Shown here: positions 63,240 to 64,000 of the stretch, in pieces
Position numbering within the stretch: the stretch's first letter is position 1
Layout: each line of letters opens with the position of its first letter
Assembly: GCA_009829735.1 (NCBI GenBank)
Contig: CM020619.1
Span: 14,499,777 to 14,563,776 of the forward strand
DNA: 64,000 nucleotides
Source of the DNA: Pyropia yezoensis
Lineage: Eukaryota > Rhodophyta > Bangiophyceae > Bangiales > Bangiaceae
Direction of reading: 5' to 3'
Notes under the pieces: generated by a model
Database searches by the model: none
Seen by the model: the letters and a program-made list of their open reading frames with translations, nothing else
Told to the model about the DNA's origin: nothing
Program-made: the position numbers and the translations under genes

Positions 63240-64000
63240 CCCTTGCGTGGACGCAAGGGAGAACAGCGCCAACCCACAGGCAAGCGGCCTGGAAATCCCC
63301 CGCAACGCGGCGTTGCGCCGCGGAGAGGGCGCAGACGTGCTGCTCTGTGGCCAGCGTGGGGAGCCGCTTCGGGCGGCCCCTCTTGTGGCCCCTCGCTCCG
63401 CCCCCCCCGCTACTTCCCAGTGTCGTCGGCTCGTGGGGCCCCCACACCCCCCTTCCCCGCGAGGTGCCAGGCGAGGACGGGCCACGCAGGATGGGGGTGT
63501 GGACGCACCCCCCCGTCGCAAAACTGCCGCAGAGACGGTCCTGCCGGGCAGACGGTCCGCGTGTGGTGGCGGTCGTGAGGAGAGGAAATTCCAGATACCC
63601 ACATAGTTGTACAATTTGGCGAAACACGCGTATGTAATTACAGTATCGTACGTGATCGAGGTGACACCGTCGACGCCATCGTCGAGCACACACGCTGCCG
63701 GTTCGCGCGACGTTGCTACCGCCAGACGCGCCGACGCCCTGCCCCCCGACGCGAGACGAGACCAACTTCCTTTCCCCCCCGGGGCAAAGGCAGGTACGTC
63801 CGCTTGCCGCTCCCTTGGCGGCGACCACGCCATCCCTCCGTGCCCCCTTCCCTGTGCGTCGTCCTGTGACTCCCACTTTGTAGCGTCGAGAGTCCTCGAC
63901 GGCGGCGACGCGCGCCTACGGCGACTGGCGACGGCGGCAGCTTTGCGCGCGGGGGGTGATAGCCAGCGCGGTGCGCTCTGGGACGGCGCCCCCCCCCCCC
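63240..64000. other. Right-edge region, no gene supported
   Basis: The minus frame upstream of the DIRS-like gag is open to about 63833 but shows no motif. It may be 5' leader of that element. An AT-richer patch with GTATGTAATTACAGTATCGTACG lies at about 63,631-63,653. The window ends in a run of C. Confidence 0.4.

Overview
The window looks like nuclear DNA of a photosynthetic eukaryote, most likely a GC-rich, intron-poor red alga of the Porphyra/Pyropia type. The support is indirect. The genes are eukaryotic (COX11, RRP6, an HRD1 ubiquitin ligase, AMMECR1, a SART3-like splicing factor). Two proteins look plastid-targeted, and both begin MAAFV with no preceding signal peptide, which fits a primary plastid whose transit peptides keep an N-terminal Phe. 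Introns are few and short. The taxonomic call is inference; no marker gene settles it.

Positions 1-49,400 are host sequence, extremely GC-rich and full of G/C homopolymers, so long spurious open frames occur in every frame. In order: the 5' two thirds of a plastid RNB exoribonuclease (minus, runs off the left edge); an Ala/Gly-rich unknown protein whose frame changes inside a 40-base G run; a putative two-exon minus gene; a SART3-like HAT/RRM protein; a small secreted-type protein; RRP6 and COX11, divergent from one promoter region; AMMECR1, convergent with COX11; a Tat-targeted PsbQ-like thylakoid lumen protein; a C2H2 zinc-finger protein; an organelle-targeted unknown; an 1,800-residue TRP/Flc-like membrane protein; a protein with a hemerythrin-like helical domain; and a three-exon HRD1-type RING ligase. 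Between them lie 0.3-4.4 kb stretches with no gene I can support.

Positions 49,400-64,000 form a nest of mobile elements with visibly lower GC and few homopolymers. The core is a chromodomain Ty3/gypsy element (50,206-60,274): two LTRs with TGTGGCA...TGCCACA ends, a candidate primer site, gag, pol (protease, reverse transcriptase, RNase H, integrase, chromodomain), a polypurine tract, and an unusual intact 583-codon ORF on the opposite strand between pol and the 3' LTR. gag and pol are broken, so the copy is not autonomous. A 675-bp hAT-type non-autonomous transposon sits in the 5' LTR, with a perfect 20-bp terminal inverted repeat and an 8-bp target duplication; the 3' LTR preserves the empty site. 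Abutting the 3' LTR is an inverted protease-RT fragment of the same family, and beyond it a decayed DIRS/Ngaro-like gag-RT fragment.

The host genes are a mixture of unrelated housekeeping functions rather than an operon or pathway. The most interesting material is the transposon nest, above all the intact antisense ORF.
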